Assembly: GCA_905480145.1 (NCBI GenBank)
Contig: CAJQPA010000017.1
Span: forward strand, 1 to 64,000
From: an uncultured Flavobacteriales bacterium
GTDB lineage: Bacteria > Bacteroidota > Bacteroidia > Flavobacteriales_D > Crocinitomicaceae
Reading direction: 5' to 3'
Length of the DNA: 64,000 bases
In this document: positions 54,308 through 63,939 of the stretch, piece after piece
How positions within the stretch are numbered: the stretch's first letter is position 1
How the letters are laid out: every line of letters begins with the position of its first letter
Made by a program: the position numbers and the translations under genes
Notes under the pieces: generated by a model
Seen by the model: the letters and a program-made list of their open reading frames with translations, nothing else
Databases searched by the model: none
Told to the model about the DNA's origin: nothing

Positions 54308-55055
54308 TAAATATTTAGTATTTTTTTTCGCTTTAGGGTTTGTTTTACAAAGTTGTGGAATAAACACAAACTTGATGTTTAAACAACCAAAGGGTGAAAG
54401 AAATACACAAGACATTCCAATGGAGCCGATTGAGGCTTCCAAAATTTATCCAGATGATAAAATATCATTTTCTCTCTCAACAAACAATGGAGCCAAATTA
54501 GTAGAAGGAATAGCTGGGGTTAACAAAGGCGGTGGAGCTGGAAAATTGTCTTATTTAGTTCGTGCAAATGGTTTTGTGGAATTACCTGTTTTGGGTAAAG
54601 TGGAAGTCGCAGGCTTAACCATCGAAGAGTGTGAAGATAAATTGGTTGATTTATTTTCAGTTCAATATAAAGAGCCCTTTGTTCAAGTGACTATAACAAA
54701 TCATAGGATCATTGTTTTTCCTGGGAATGGGTCTAGTGCTAAAGTGCTTCAATTAAACAACCCGAATACAACGCTAATGGAGTCAATTGCAATGGCCGGA
54801 GGAATTTCGGGTAGGGGAAAAGCAAATACCGTTAAACTTATGAGGGTCGTTGATGGTAAACGCGAAATCTACATTATGGACTTATCAACTATTGAAGGCT
54901 TGAAGTATGCAGATATGCTGGTTCAAGCCAATGATTATATTTATATTGAACCAACTGCGGAAATTGCAAGTGGTATTATTCGTGAACTTGCCCCTATCGT
55001 TTCTTTAATATCAACGGCACTTTTTCTTTTTTCTACAATTAATTTATTGAAATAG
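54291..55055 (+). CDS. wza: Wza-like polysaccharide export lipoprotein
   Basis: The 254-residue protein has a lipoprotein signal with lipobox LQSC (Cys22). The polysaccharide-export domain follows (IYPDDKISFSLSTNNG, SYLVRANGFVELPVLGKVEVAGLTIEECEDKL), then an SLBB-like stretch (ITNHRIIVFPGNG, NTTLMESIAMAGGISG). A C-terminal hydrophobic helix (about 233-252) could cross the outer membrane as in Wza. It forms the export channel with the Wzc-like protein encoded next. It ends one base before that gene. Confidence 0.92.
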   Translation: MKLSFSKYLVFFFALGFVLQSCGINTNLMFKQPKGERNTQDIPMEPIEASKIYPDDKISFSLSTNNGAKLVEGIAGVNKGGGAGKLSYLVRANGFVELPVLGKVEVAGLTIEECEDKLVDLFSVQYKEPFVQVTITNHRIIVFPGNGSSAKVLQLNNPNTTLMESIAMAGGISGRGKANTVKLMRVVDGKREIYIMDLSTIEGLKYADMLVQANDYIYIEPTAEIASGIIRELAPIVSLISTALFLFSTINLLK

Positions 55056-55056
55056 T

Positions 55057-57441
55057 TTGAGTAACAATAGTTTCATAGTCAACAAAACATTTGACCCATT
55101 AATTTTAAGGACAATTCTTAAGAGATATTGGTGGTGGCCTCTAGTTTTCATTATTACGCTAGGTGCGTTAGCCTATACATATTTGAGATATACAAAACCA
55201 GTTTACGAATCTTCGTTAGTTCTGCAATTGTCAAATAAAGACGACGCGAGAGTTATACTTGATATGCAAAATTTAAATTCTAGAGGAGACCAGTTGTCTG
55301 GGATTATTGAATTATTGCGTTCTGAGTTAATTTTTTCTCAGGCCGTTGAAAAAATGGCATTGAATGTCAGTTTGTATTCACGAGGAGAGTTTCTTACCGA
55401 AGAGAGATATGGTTCAGGAGGTTTTTATATTCAACCTTATGAATTATATGATTCAACATTAGTGAATCAGGAAATACTAATAAAAAAATCGGGTGAGAAT
55501 GTAAAATTATCATACACTAAAAATGGTCAAAAAAAGCAGATAGAAGGACCGCTCAATAATCATTTAAAAAACAATGATTTTGATATTGTTGTAAAGTCTT
55601 TATCCCAAGAAATTTTTGATGAGTCTTCTAGTTCTAATGAGTTGTTTTTCATTTTCAACTCGGTGCAATCAATCTCCGACAAATTAAGAGGCGGATTGAC
55701 CATTGAACCTTTGGATGTGCATGCGAATACAATTTCAATTTCTTACAAAGGTCATAGTCCAGTTTTGTGTAGAGACGTCGTTGCCTCACTGTCAAATTCA
55801 TATATGAGTTTCGAGAAGAATAATAAGAGTAGAAGCTCAGAAAATGTCATGGATTTCATTGATGTGCAATTAGATTCACTTTCAGCTGAATTGAATTCTT
55901 CAAGGGACAGTCTCATTTATTTTCAAAGAACGGAAGACCTGCCTTCACCAGAATCGTCTAAACAACTTGAACTTAGCAAGTTGAATAAGTATCAAGAGCG
56001 CTTATTTATAAATGAACAGGAATTAACTTTCCTAATGGGGATAGAACAAAAATTAAAGAATTCGCCCAATCGCCTAGAGGTATATAAAATTCTTCCTGAG
56101 ATGTTTGGAAAGAGTTATGATGCCTCCTTGTCAGGCTATATCAATGAATTACACGGATTACTGGAAAGAAAGGAAGATTTATTGTATCGGGTAACTGAAA
56201 AAAATTCAGAGGTTCGTTTGTTGGATCAAAAAATTGAATCCAAAATATCAACGATTCAAAGAAGTATTACAGCCATTGAAAATCGGATGAAGGCCAATAG
56301 AAGTGTTATAATAAATGAACTTTCCAAACATCAAAGCACCATTTATGAGCTACCTGAGAAGCTGATGGAATATGGACGTTTAAAGAAAATTGAGAATTTA
56401 AATAATAAATATTTTACCCTTTTAACAGAAAAAAAGGTGATGTATGGAATTTCTGATGCGGGATACGCTTCATCAATCAGAGTTTTAAGTTCCGCTAAAG
56501 TACCAACTATTCCGATTGAACCAGGGAAATCAATTATTTATGGCTCTTTCATTTTCTTTGGTTTCATAATTGGATTAGGCGTTTTGGCGTTAAAATACCT
56601 AAGATTTAATGAAATCAACCTTGTTGAAGATTTGGAAAATTTATTACCATTACGAGCTTCAATGCTTGGCGGTGTTCCTCAACTTAAATATAGTCTAGAG
56701 TATTCAAGATTAGTTGTTTCGGATGCTCCAAAAGCCTTAATGGCGGAGTCTATGAGGAAGATTAGGACCAATTTAAGTTATATCCATCCAAACTACAAAA
56801 CGCTTGCAATAACTTCTTCTATTTCCGGAGAGGGAAAAACATTTATCGCACTGAATTTAGCTGGGATTATAGCAATGTCAGGGAAAAAAACAATTCTACT
56901 TGATTTAGATTTACGAAAACCAAAAATACATTTAGGCTTAGACGCAGATAATTCTAAAGGTATGAGTTCTATGATTGTTGGTCATTATTCTATGGAAGAG
57001 TGCATTAAATCAACGGAATTGGATAATTTAGATTTCATTACGGCTGGAGCAGTTCCTCCAAACCCTTCCGAGCTATTGTTGAGCAATCGCTTTAAGGAGA
57101 TAATTGAAAAATTAAAGAATGAATACGATGTAATTGTAATGGACAACCCACCCGTTGGTTTAGTATCAGATGGTGTTAAAGCTATGACAGATTCTGATAT
57201 TCCAATTTATGTATTTAAGTCTCATTATTCTAAGCGAAACTTCACCAACATAGTTAAAGAACTTTTTGAAATGCAAAAACTTAAAAGTTTGAATGTCATA
57301 TTGAATGGAGTTCAAAGAAGTAAAAGTGCAGGTAATATGTACGGTTATGGCTATGGTTATGGCTATATGGAGGAAGAAGATGATAAGTTTAAAAAAGAAG
57401 CAAAAGAGAATAAGTGGTACCGTAAATTGTTCAAGAAATAA
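55057..57441 (+). CDS. wzc: Wzc-like chain-length regulator and BY-kinase
   Basis: The 794-residue protein joins a Wzz-type periplasmic domain (membrane helices about 24-44 and 490-512, with long coiled coils between) to a bacterial tyrosine kinase. The kinase shows Walker A SSISGEGKTF (about 588), Walker A' ILLDLDLRKP (about 613) and Walker B VIVMDNPPVG (about 692). The C-terminus has an unusually regular Tyr cluster (MYGYGYGYGYM, about 762-772), the expected autophosphorylation site. The start is TTG at 55057, one base after the wza stop; no ATG fits. It should control polymer length and export. Confidence 0.94.
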   Translation: MSNNSFIVNKTFDPLILRTILKRYWWWPLVFIITLGALAYTYLRYTKPVYESSLVLQLSNKDDARVILDMQNLNSRGDQLSGIIELLRSELIFSQAVEKMALNVSLYSRGEFLTEERYGSGGFYIQPYELYDSTLVNQEILIKKSGENVKLSYTKNGQKKQIEGPLNNHLKNNDFDIVVKSLSQEIFDESSSSNELFFIFNSVQSISDKLRGGLTIEPLDVHANTISISYKGHSPVLCRDVVASLSNSYMSFEKNNKSRSSENVMDFIDVQLDSLSAELNSSRDSLIYFQRTEDLPSPESSKQLELSKLNKYQERLFINEQELTFLMGIEQKLKNSPNRLEVYKILPEMFGKSYDASLSGYINELHGLLERKEDLLYRVTEKNSEVRLLDQKIESKISTIQRSITAIENRMKANRSVIINELSKHQSTIYELPEKLMEYGRLKKIENLNNKYFTLLTEKKVMYGISDAGYASSIRVLSSAKVPTIPIEPGKSIIYGSFIFFGFIIGLGVLALKYLRFNEINLVEDLENLLPLRASMLGGVPQLKYSLEYSRLVVSDAPKALMAESMRKIRTNLSYIHPNYKTLAITSSISGEGKTFIALNLAGIIAMSGKKTILLDLDLRKPKIHLGLDADNSKGMSSMIVGHYSMEECIKSTELDNLDFITAGAVPPNPSELLLSNRFKEIIEKLKNEYDVIVMDNPPVGLVSDGVKAMTDSDIPIYVFKSHYSKRNFTNIVKELFEMQKLKSLNVILNGVQRSKSAGNMYGYGYGYGYMEEEDDKFKKEAKENKWYRKLFKK

Positions 57442-57569
57442 CATTTGCATATATCTTCTTTCACCTCCTAGAGAATATTAAGCTCGTAACTTAAGCAAAT
57501 TGTATTAAAATCCTTAATCGATTATATCGTCCGAAATTAATTAATTTAGAAAATCGTTGAAGAATTTTG

Positions 57570-57577
57570 TAAGTTTG
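57570..57577 (+). promoter_or_regulatory. Candidate -7 promoter box for the WecA/MraY-like gene
   Basis: TAAGTTTG followed by C is a full TAnnTTTG match. TTTAG near 57545 lies about 20 bases upstream in the -33 position. The TTG start at 57595 follows 17 bases later, so this gene may start transcription apart from wzc. Confidence 0.4.
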
Positions 57578-57594
57578 CATCTTGTATTTAATTA

Positions 57595-58683
57595 TTGAAC
57601 GTGCTATTTAAATTACTACAACTGTCAGGCTTCATAGCCGGAGGTGCAATTTGCGCTTATGCTATCAATGTTTTACTACTGAGATTTTCAAGATCTTTAG
57701 GTATTCGTAATAAAAACAATGTTGTCGTTCGATGGAGTAACGAATCGAAACCATCTCTTGGAGGGGTTAGTTTTTTTGTTGTCTTTATATTCTCTGCCTT
57801 TGCCTACTCGATCATTTTTAGGGATGCACCCAATATATTTCAGAACATAGAATACATCGGCTTGTTTTTATCAGGTTCATTAGCTTTTGCTATGGGACTG
57901 GCAGACGATGCATATGACACCCGACCTTTAATTAAATTGCTTGTCCAAATATTTTGCGGAGTAGTTTTTGTTTGGACAGATACATTGATAGATTTCTTCC
58001 ATGTTTGGTCTTTTGATGCGATACTCACCATTCTTTGGGTTGTAATAATTATGAATTCACTAAACATGTTAGACAACATGGATGGAATAACCGGAATAAC
58101 TACGTTTTGGATTATTCTTTCTTGTATCTTCTCAGGCTGGATTTTACTTCCGTTTAACATCAATATATGGATACTAATTTTAGCGGCTATCTTGGGTTCA
58201 GTTATTGGCTTTTTAATAATGAATAAACCTCCTTCAAAGCTATTTATGGGGGATGCTGGCTCACAATTTATAGGATTGTTTATCTCATTTGTAAGTATTA
58301 AGTTTTTATGGAATATTGGATCCATTCATCCAGGTACTATTCATCCATCTTGGCTTGGTGCATGCGTCGTACTCGTTGCTTTTACACCTGCTGCGGTAGA
58401 TACTTTAACTGTCGTAATTAACAGATTAAAAAAAGGTCAGTCTCCTATGGTAGGAGGAAAAGATCATACCACACACCATTTGGTTTACGCGGGACTTAGT
58501 GAGAAAAAAGTTTGGTTTGTTTTCCTAATAATAGGACTTATTTCAACTTTGTTTACTCTAGCAATGGTCAATTTGATTTCTTTAGAGTCATATTTGCCGA
58601 TTGCTTTTTTTATTTTTTACCCTATTTTAATATTCTGGGCACTCTACAAAAACACAATAAAGTATCCTGCTCCGAATTTATAA
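57595..58683 (+). CDS. WecA/MraY-type phosphoglycosyltransferase
   Basis: This integral membrane enzyme moves a sugar phosphate from a UDP-sugar to undecaprenyl phosphate, which starts polysaccharide repeat units. About ten membrane helices are visible. The catalytic segments are KPSLGGVSFF, GLADDAYDTRPL (DD motif), NSLNMLDNMDGITG and PPSKLFMGDAGSQF, and the late HTTHHL matches the polyprenol-phosphate GlcNAc-1-P type. Starts are TTG 57595 or GTG 57601; no ATG is suitable. It lies 153 bases after wzc and likely initiates the same exopolysaccharide. Confidence 0.9.
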   Translation: MNVLFKLLQLSGFIAGGAICAYAINVLLLRFSRSLGIRNKNNVVVRWSNESKPSLGGVSFFVVFIFSAFAYSIIFRDAPNIFQNIEYIGLFLSGSLAFAMGLADDAYDTRPLIKLLVQIFCGVVFVWTDTLIDFFHVWSFDAILTILWVVIIMNSLNMLDNMDGITGITTFWIILSCIFSGWILLPFNINIWILILAAILGSVIGFLIMNKPPSKLFMGDAGSQFIGLFISFVSIKFLWNIGSIHPGTIHPSWLGACVVLVAFTPAAVDTLTVVINRLKKGQSPMVGGKDHTTHHLVYAGLSEKKVWFVFLIIGLISTLFTLAMVNLISLESYLPIAFFIFYPILIFWALYKNTIKYPAPNL

Positions 58684-58712
58684 TAACTTGAGCATTTTCG
58701 TATTTTCGTGCA

Positions 58713-59615
58713 ATGCAGTTCAAAACAATTATTTATGTTCATTTATCCATTTTACTTTATTTAAGTTTTTCTTCCTGCACTCATAACTCGGAGCAATTGA
58801 TAAGTGAGAGAAAACCAATTCAAAGCTCTTTGTTAGAAAATAAGAAGATGTCTTTGCCTCCATCAGTTACTTTTTGCGGCAAGACAGTTTCCTTGGATAA
58901 TTTTGATGTTAGAGAGCGATTGGATAAAGAATTGATTGTAAATACATATAGGCATAGTGCAACGATTCAATATTTAAAACGCGCAAATCGATTTTTCTCT
59001 GCTATTGAGAAACAATTGCTTGAAAATGGTATTCCTGAAGATATGAAATATTTATGTGTCGCTGAGAGTGGATTGACACAGGCTACAAGTCGCTCTGGAG
59101 CAAAAGGCTTTTGGCAATTTATGCCGTCAACAGCGAAGGAATTTGGCTTGACCATAAATGAAGAAGTTGATGAGCGAATGAATATCGAAAATAGCACAGA
59201 TGCCGCATGTGCCTATTTGAAAAATGCGCATGCTAAATTTGATGATTGGTTTTTAACGGCTGCTGCATATAATCGAGGTCAGGGGGGTATCGAACGAGAT
59301 ATCGAAAATCAACACGTAAACAATTATTTTGATTTACATTTAACGGAAGAAACTAGTCGGTACGTGTTTCGAATTCTGGCATTGAAAATTGTAATGGAGA
59401 ATCCAAGTAATTTTGGTTTTTCATTGGAAAAGTCTGAACTCTATAAGCCGATTGAAACAAGGACGATTCTAATTACTGAATCAATACCGAATTTGGCCAT
59501 TTGGGCTATAGAACACGGAACGACTTATAGAATTGTAAAGTTACTTAATCCATGGGTTCTCAGAAATAAATTGACGATAAAATCAAAGCAATATAAACTA
59601 CTCTTACCTGTATAA
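58713..59615 (+). CDS. Lytic transglycosylase lipoprotein (SLT family)
   Basis: The 300-residue protein has a lipoprotein signal (FSSC, Cys22) and an SLT domain (about 95-235). The catalytic Glu is in YLCVAESGLTQ, followed by SRSGAKGFWQFMPSTAKEFGL and ACAYLKNAHAKF...WFLTAAAYNRGQGG. It cleaves glycan strands to anhydro-muropeptides, like MltD, but has no clear LysM repeats; the C-terminal 60 residues end KQYKLLLPV. The stop overlaps the uvrA start by one base, so it is coupled to uvrA although the functions differ. Confidence 0.93.
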   Translation: MQFKTIIYVHLSILLYLSFSSCTHNSEQLISERKPIQSSLLENKKMSLPPSVTFCGKTVSLDNFDVRERLDKELIVNTYRHSATIQYLKRANRFFSAIEKQLLENGIPEDMKYLCVAESGLTQATSRSGAKGFWQFMPSTAKEFGLTINEEVDERMNIENSTDAACAYLKNAHAKFDDWFLTAAAYNRGQGGIERDIENQHVNNYFDLHLTEETSRYVFRILALKIVMENPSNFGFSLEKSELYKPIETRTILITESIPNLAIWAIEHGTTYRIVKLLNPWVLRNKLTIKSKQYKLLLPV

Positions 59616-62422
59616 TGGCAAAAAAAAAATACATAGAAGTTTATGGCGCGAGAGTTCATAACTTAAAAAATGTTGACCTTAAAATCCCGAGAAATGAATT
59701 GGTTGTTTTCACGGGATTAAGTGGAAGTGGGAAGTCTTCTTTGGCGTTTGACACCATTTTTGCGGAAGGACAAAGAAGATATATTGAAACTTTTTCCGCT
59801 TACGCGAGACAATTTCTTGGAGGTCTTGAAAGACCAGATGTTGATAAGATTGATGGGTTGAGTCCTGTTATTTCAATTGAACAAAAAACGGTATCTCGAT
59901 CTCCGAGATCAACGGTTGGAACAATCACTGAGATATACGACTTTATGAGATTGCTGTTCGCAAGAGTGGGGACTGCTTATTCATATAATACAGATGAGGC
60001 GATGGTCAAATACTCTGATGAGCAGATTGTTGATCTTATTCTTGAAAACTATCAAGGTAAAAAGGTAATTGTACTTTCTCCAAAAATTAAAGGACGTAAA
60101 GGTCATTATAGAGAATTGTTTGAACAGATTCTTAAAATGGGATTCACAAAAGTTCGAATTGATGGAGAGCTAACCGACATTGTGAAAGGCCTAAAAACGG
60201 ATCGATATAAAATTCATGACATTGAAATTGTAATTGATAGACTTACAATCTCCAAGAAGGATAGAAAAAGAATCTACGATGATGTAGTAGAGGCAATGAA
60301 ACATGGAGATAAATCCTTGATGATTATGGATTTTGATTCAAATGAAGTTCGACACTTTAGTCGTTCTTTGATGTGTCCTTCAACTGGAATTAGTTATCCT
60401 GAGCCTGAACCAAATTTATTTTCTTTTAATTCACCTTACGGGTCTTGTAAGACATGCAATGGATTAGGTGAAGTGTCAGAAGTTGACATGGATAAAATTG
60501 TTCCAGACGCATCCAAATCGATAAAAAAAGGTGGGTTAGCTCCTCTCGGAGAATATAAGAGAAAGTGGATTTTTGACCAAATAGATTCTTACTTGACAGA
60601 ACAAAAATTTAGTTTAAATACAGCAATTAAAGATTTACCTGAAGAGGTGCTAAATGTTGTGCTGAATGGGAATGAAGGCGTTGAAAGGTCCAGGAAAAGC
60701 AAAGAATTTGTTTTTGAAGGAGTAATTCCATTTATTTCAAGACATTCTGAAGACAGTTCAGCTGCTATTCAAAGATGGGCACAAAGTTTTATGAATAAAA
60801 ATGTTTGTCCAACTTGTAAAGGAACGAGGATTAAAAAAGAAGCTCATTTCTTTAAAATTAATGGAAAAAACATAGGGGAATTAGCTCAAATGGATATCTC
60901 TGAGTTAGCCATATGGTTTGAGTCAGTTGGAGAAACATTTTCAGCGAAAGAGAAAATCATTGCAGTTGAAATCCTTAAAGAAATAAATGCCCGTCTTGGG
61001 TTTATCGTTGAGGTAGGATTGACTTATTTGTCAATTCATCGATCAGCTAAGACACTGTCCGGTGGTGAGGCACAACGTATTCGTTTGGCAACGCAAATTG
61101 GAAGTGAATTAATGAACGTTCTCTATATTTTAGATGAGCCATCAATTGGTTTGCATCAAAGGGATAATACACGTCTAATTAATTCTCTAAAAAGATTAAG
61201 AGATACAGGTAATTCTGTAATCGTAGTAGAGCATGACAAAGAAATGATTGAAGCTGCAGATTTTGTAGTTGATCTTGGGCCTGGGGCAGGTGAAAATGGG
61301 GGAGAAATAGTTAATGCTTCTCCAATTGGAAAATTACAAAATAAAGATTCTTTAACGAACCAATATTTGACAGGTGTTCGTAAAATAGAAGTTCCTAAAA
61401 CTCGAAGAAAAGGAAATGGTAAAAAATTAATTTTAAAAGGTGCCACAGGACGGAATTTACAAAATGTTAACTTGACCATTCCATTGGGAACTATGACTTG
61501 TGTAACGGGAGTTTCTGGAAGTGGAAAATCATCTTTAATTAATCAAACTCTTTATCCAATTCTGCTGAAAGAAATTTATCAAGGAGTAAAAAAACCACTG
61601 CCGTATAAGTCTATTTCAGGGATAGAGAATCTGGATAAAGTGATTGAAATAGATCAAAGTCCAATTGGAAGAACACCTCGTTCTAATCCTGCAACCTATA
61701 CCAAGTTGTTTGATGAAATCAGAAGTATTTTTGCCAATTTACCAGAATCTCAAATTCGAGGGTACAAACCAGGAAGATTTTCATTTAATGTTGTCGGAGG
61801 AAGATGTGAGACATGCAAAGGGGGAGGGATGAAAGTTGTAGAAATGAACTTCTTGCCCGATGTACTAGTAGAATGTGAAACCTGCAATGGAAAGCGCTAC
61901 AATAGGGAGACTTTAGAAGTTCGCTATAAAGGTAAATCGATCAGTGATGTTTTAGAAATGAACATTAGTGCTGCTGCTCCATTTTTTGAAAATATACCTA
62001 AAGTTCAAAGAATATTATCAACGTTGGTTTCTGTTGGATTGGGATATGTTAAACTAGGTCAGCCATCCACAACATTGTCGGGAGGAGAAGCACAGCGTAT
62101 CAAGTTATCTGCTGAGCTATCAAAGAAGGGAACTGGTAATACCATGTATATTTTGGATGAGCCTTCAACAGGGCTCCATTTTGAGGATATCAAAATGCTT
62201 TTGGAGGTTCTTAAGCGCTTGGTGGAGGGTGGTAATACTGTTTTGGTAATAGAGCATAATTTGGACATTGTAAAAGTGGCAGACCACGTCGTTGATATAG
62301 GTCCTGATGGAGGTAAGTTTGGTGGAGAAATCGCTTGTGCTGGATCACCTGAACAAATCGTTAAGAAATATCAAAAAACTTCCTTTACTGCGAAATATTT
62401 GAAAGCCGAATTAGATCAATAG
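59615..62422 (+). CDS. uvrA: Excinuclease ABC subunit A
   Basis: UvrA finds bulky DNA damage for nucleotide excision repair. Both ATPase units are complete: Walker A GLSGSGKSSLAF (about 34) and GVSGSGKSSLIN (about 630), signatures LSGGEAQRIRLA and LSGGEAQRIKLS, and two YILDEPS Walker B motifs. The C-terminal zinc module is intact (RCETCKGGG, ECETCNGKR). In the first zinc module one Cys of the opening pair is Thr (MCPSTGISYPEPEP), while CKTCNGLG is intact. At 935 residues it is full length. A terminator follows 10 bases after the stop. Confidence 0.97.
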   Translation: MAKKKYIEVYGARVHNLKNVDLKIPRNELVVFTGLSGSGKSSLAFDTIFAEGQRRYIETFSAYARQFLGGLERPDVDKIDGLSPVISIEQKTVSRSPRSTVGTITEIYDFMRLLFARVGTAYSYNTDEAMVKYSDEQIVDLILENYQGKKVIVLSPKIKGRKGHYRELFEQILKMGFTKVRIDGELTDIVKGLKTDRYKIHDIEIVIDRLTISKKDRKRIYDDVVEAMKHGDKSLMIMDFDSNEVRHFSRSLMCPSTGISYPEPEPNLFSFNSPYGSCKTCNGLGEVSEVDMDKIVPDASKSIKKGGLAPLGEYKRKWIFDQIDSYLTEQKFSLNTAIKDLPEEVLNVVLNGNEGVERSRKSKEFVFEGVIPFISRHSEDSSAAIQRWAQSFMNKNVCPTCKGTRIKKEAHFFKINGKNIGELAQMDISELAIWFESVGETFSAKEKIIAVEILKEINARLGFIVEVGLTYLSIHRSAKTLSGGEAQRIRLATQIGSELMNVLYILDEPSIGLHQRDNTRLINSLKRLRDTGNSVIVVEHDKEMIEAADFVVDLGPGAGENGGEIVNASPIGKLQNKDSLTNQYLTGVRKIEVPKTRRKGNGKKLILKGATGRNLQNVNLTIPLGTMTCVTGVSGSGKSSLINQTLYPILLKEIYQGVKKPLPYKSISGIENLDKVIEIDQSPIGRTPRSNPATYTKLFDEIRSIFANLPESQIRGYKPGRFSFNVVGGRCETCKGGGMKVVEMNFLPDVLVECETCNGKRYNRETLEVRYKGKSISDVLEMNISAAAPFFENIPKVQRILSTLVSVGLGYVKLGQPSTTLSGGEAQRIKLSAELSKKGTGNTMYILDEPSTGLHFEDIKMLLEVLKRLVEGGNTVLVIEHNLDIVKVADHVVDIGPDGGKFGGEIACAGSPEQIVKKYQKTSFTAKYLKAELDQ

Positions 62423-62431
62423 TATTTTCGT

Positions 62432-62462
62432 AAAAAAGGTGACCATTATAGTCACCTTTTTT
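62432..62462. terminator. Bidirectional terminator between uvrA and the Spy-like gene
   Basis: The arms AAAAAAGGTGAC and GTCACCTTTTTT enclose the 7-base loop CATTATA. A/T runs on both sides let it serve uvrA and the convergent gene at 62483. Confidence 0.88.
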
Positions 62463-62482
62463 AATTATAGCTGGTGCATAAG

Positions 62483-63106
62483 TTATTTTTTAGGTTTTTT
62501 ATCGGCTTTTAATATCTCTAATTGCTCTTTAGTTAGAATCCTCTTTATCTTTTCTTTCTTTTGCTTGCGAACTTTTTTTATAGCTCCTTTTTTTGCCTCT
62601 TCAGAAAGAACGACGTTGTCTTTAATTTTATTCGTTTCTATGATAGACTGAAGATTGATTTTTTTCACCTCAACTTTTTGGCTTGAATTCAACGAAACTT
62701 TCTCGTCTAATTTGGCAGACATTTTATCAGCCTTTTCAGCCGGAGACATTTTCTTTTTTTCTCCTTTTTTGTCTTTTTTCAAAGTTTTAATTTTTTCCAG
62801 CTGCTCTTTTGAAAGAATACTAGCTAACTTTTCTTTTTTTCTTTTTTGAGCTGCTTGAATTAATTTTTTCTGTTCTTCTTTTGAGAGTGAAGTGTTTGAT
62901 TTTAATTCCCGAACTTCAGTAAAATAATCAGCACTCATAGCACTTACTTGTGAAGCTTGACTTGCAGATAGGTCTAGTTGTTCGGTTAATCGTTTTGTTG
63001 TTTTTTCGGACTTTTGCTCTACCGACATTTTAGGTTTGCTTTGGGCAAATACCAATGTGTTTCCAATTAACACTAATCCAAAGGCTACTACTTTTAAATT
63101 TTTCAT
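62483..63106 (-). CDS. Exported tandem Spy/CpxP-like, Lys-rich protein
   Basis: The 207-residue protein has a signal peptide ending VFAQ (22). Two similar helical units follow: about 28-113 (EQKSEKTTKRLTEQLDLSAS ... LASILSKEQLEKIKTLKKDKK) and about 121-205 (AEKADKMSAKLDEKVSLNSS ... IKRILTKEQLEILKADKK). Each has the order helix, 'LSxxQ', helix, 'ILxKEQLE' seen in Spy/CpxP-type and DUF4890-like periplasmic proteins. It is very basic. A periplasmic chaperone or envelope-stress sensor role is suggested by the fold only. It is a single gene with the bidirectional terminator at its end. Confidence 0.8.
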   Translation of the reverse strand: MKNLKVVAFGLVLIGNTLVFAQSKPKMSVEQKSEKTTKRLTEQLDLSASQASQVSAMSADYFTEVRELKSNTSLSKEEQKKLIQAAQKRKKEKLASILSKEQLEKIKTLKKDKKGEKKKMSPAEKADKMSAKLDEKVSLNSSQKVEVKKINLQSIIETNKIKDNVVLSEEAKKGAIKKVRKQKKEKIKRILTKEQLEILKADKKPKK

Positions 63107-63234
63107 TTTGTTTGTTTTACAGTTCCACTCTTTGACCTTCAGCGATGAGAAAGGTTTAATTCGAATGATTTTTTTAATGAAAAATGCGTAATGTGATTAA
63201 TGGAAAAACTAGTATACAGAAGATCTAAAAGAGA

Positions 63235-63939
63235 TTAATTTTTAATATTATTAATTATTTCCCGTGCAATTTCTTCGTCTGTCCGCAGTAATTTTTCTCT
63301 GAACAATGAACTCTCATAACCTGAGAAATGTGCTTTAGTTGCTGAGAAATGAACAGAGTTTGGTGTTATTTCTTGTAGAATTGATTTGATATTCTCAGCT
63401 TTAACACCACCGCCAATCATTATTTGAATTCGTTTGTTGGCATAATCAATCATTTCAGAGAGTATACCTTTCCCTAAAACAACATTTTTGGCTTGACCAG
63501 AAGTAAGAATACGCTCAAATTTCAATTCTATCAATTGATTCATTGCCTTTTTCCAATCTTTTGTTTCATCAATGGCTCTGTGGAAAGTGATGGTCAATCC
63601 TTCACCTGCTTTAATCATTCTTTTTAAAGCTCTTATGTCTAGCTCATTGTTTTTGAGTAATGCTCCAATGACAACACCATCAACTTTCTGTTCTTTGCAC
63701 CAAGAAATAGATTCACACATCATTTGAATTTCTATTTCCGAGTACACAAAATCTCCGGGCCTGCATCGAATTAAAACGTGATTTTCGATGTTATTCAGTG
63801 AATTAACACTTTTGATTAATCCCATCGGAGGTGTTGTACCGCCTTGTTCCAAATTGACACACAACTCAACGCGTTTTGCACCTATTTCATTCGCGACAAT
63901 TGCCGATTCTATGCTGTTTGCGCAGATTTCTATTTCCAT
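63235..63939 (-). CDS. cutC: CutC family protein
   Basis: The 234-residue TIM-barrel protein shows ICANSIESAIVANEIGAKRVELCVNLEQGGTTP, VLIRCRPGDFVYSE, DGVVIGAL, TFHRAIDE, RILTSGQ and MIGGGVKAENI, all CutC signatures. CutC was named for copper tolerance in E. coli, but its biochemical role remains unclear. The start overlaps the end of an upstream gene by 10 bases, so they share an operon. No copper genes are nearby. Confidence 0.93.
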   Translation of the reverse strand: MEIEICANSIESAIVANEIGAKRVELCVNLEQGGTTPPMGLIKSVNSLNNIENHVLIRCRPGDFVYSEIEIQMMCESISWCKEQKVDGVVIGALLKNNELDIRALKRMIKAGEGLTITFHRAIDETKDWKKAMNQLIELKFERILTSGQAKNVVLGKGILSEMIDYANKRIQIMIGGGVKAENIKSILQEITPNSVHFSATKAHFSGYESSLFREKLLRTDEEIAREIINNIKN

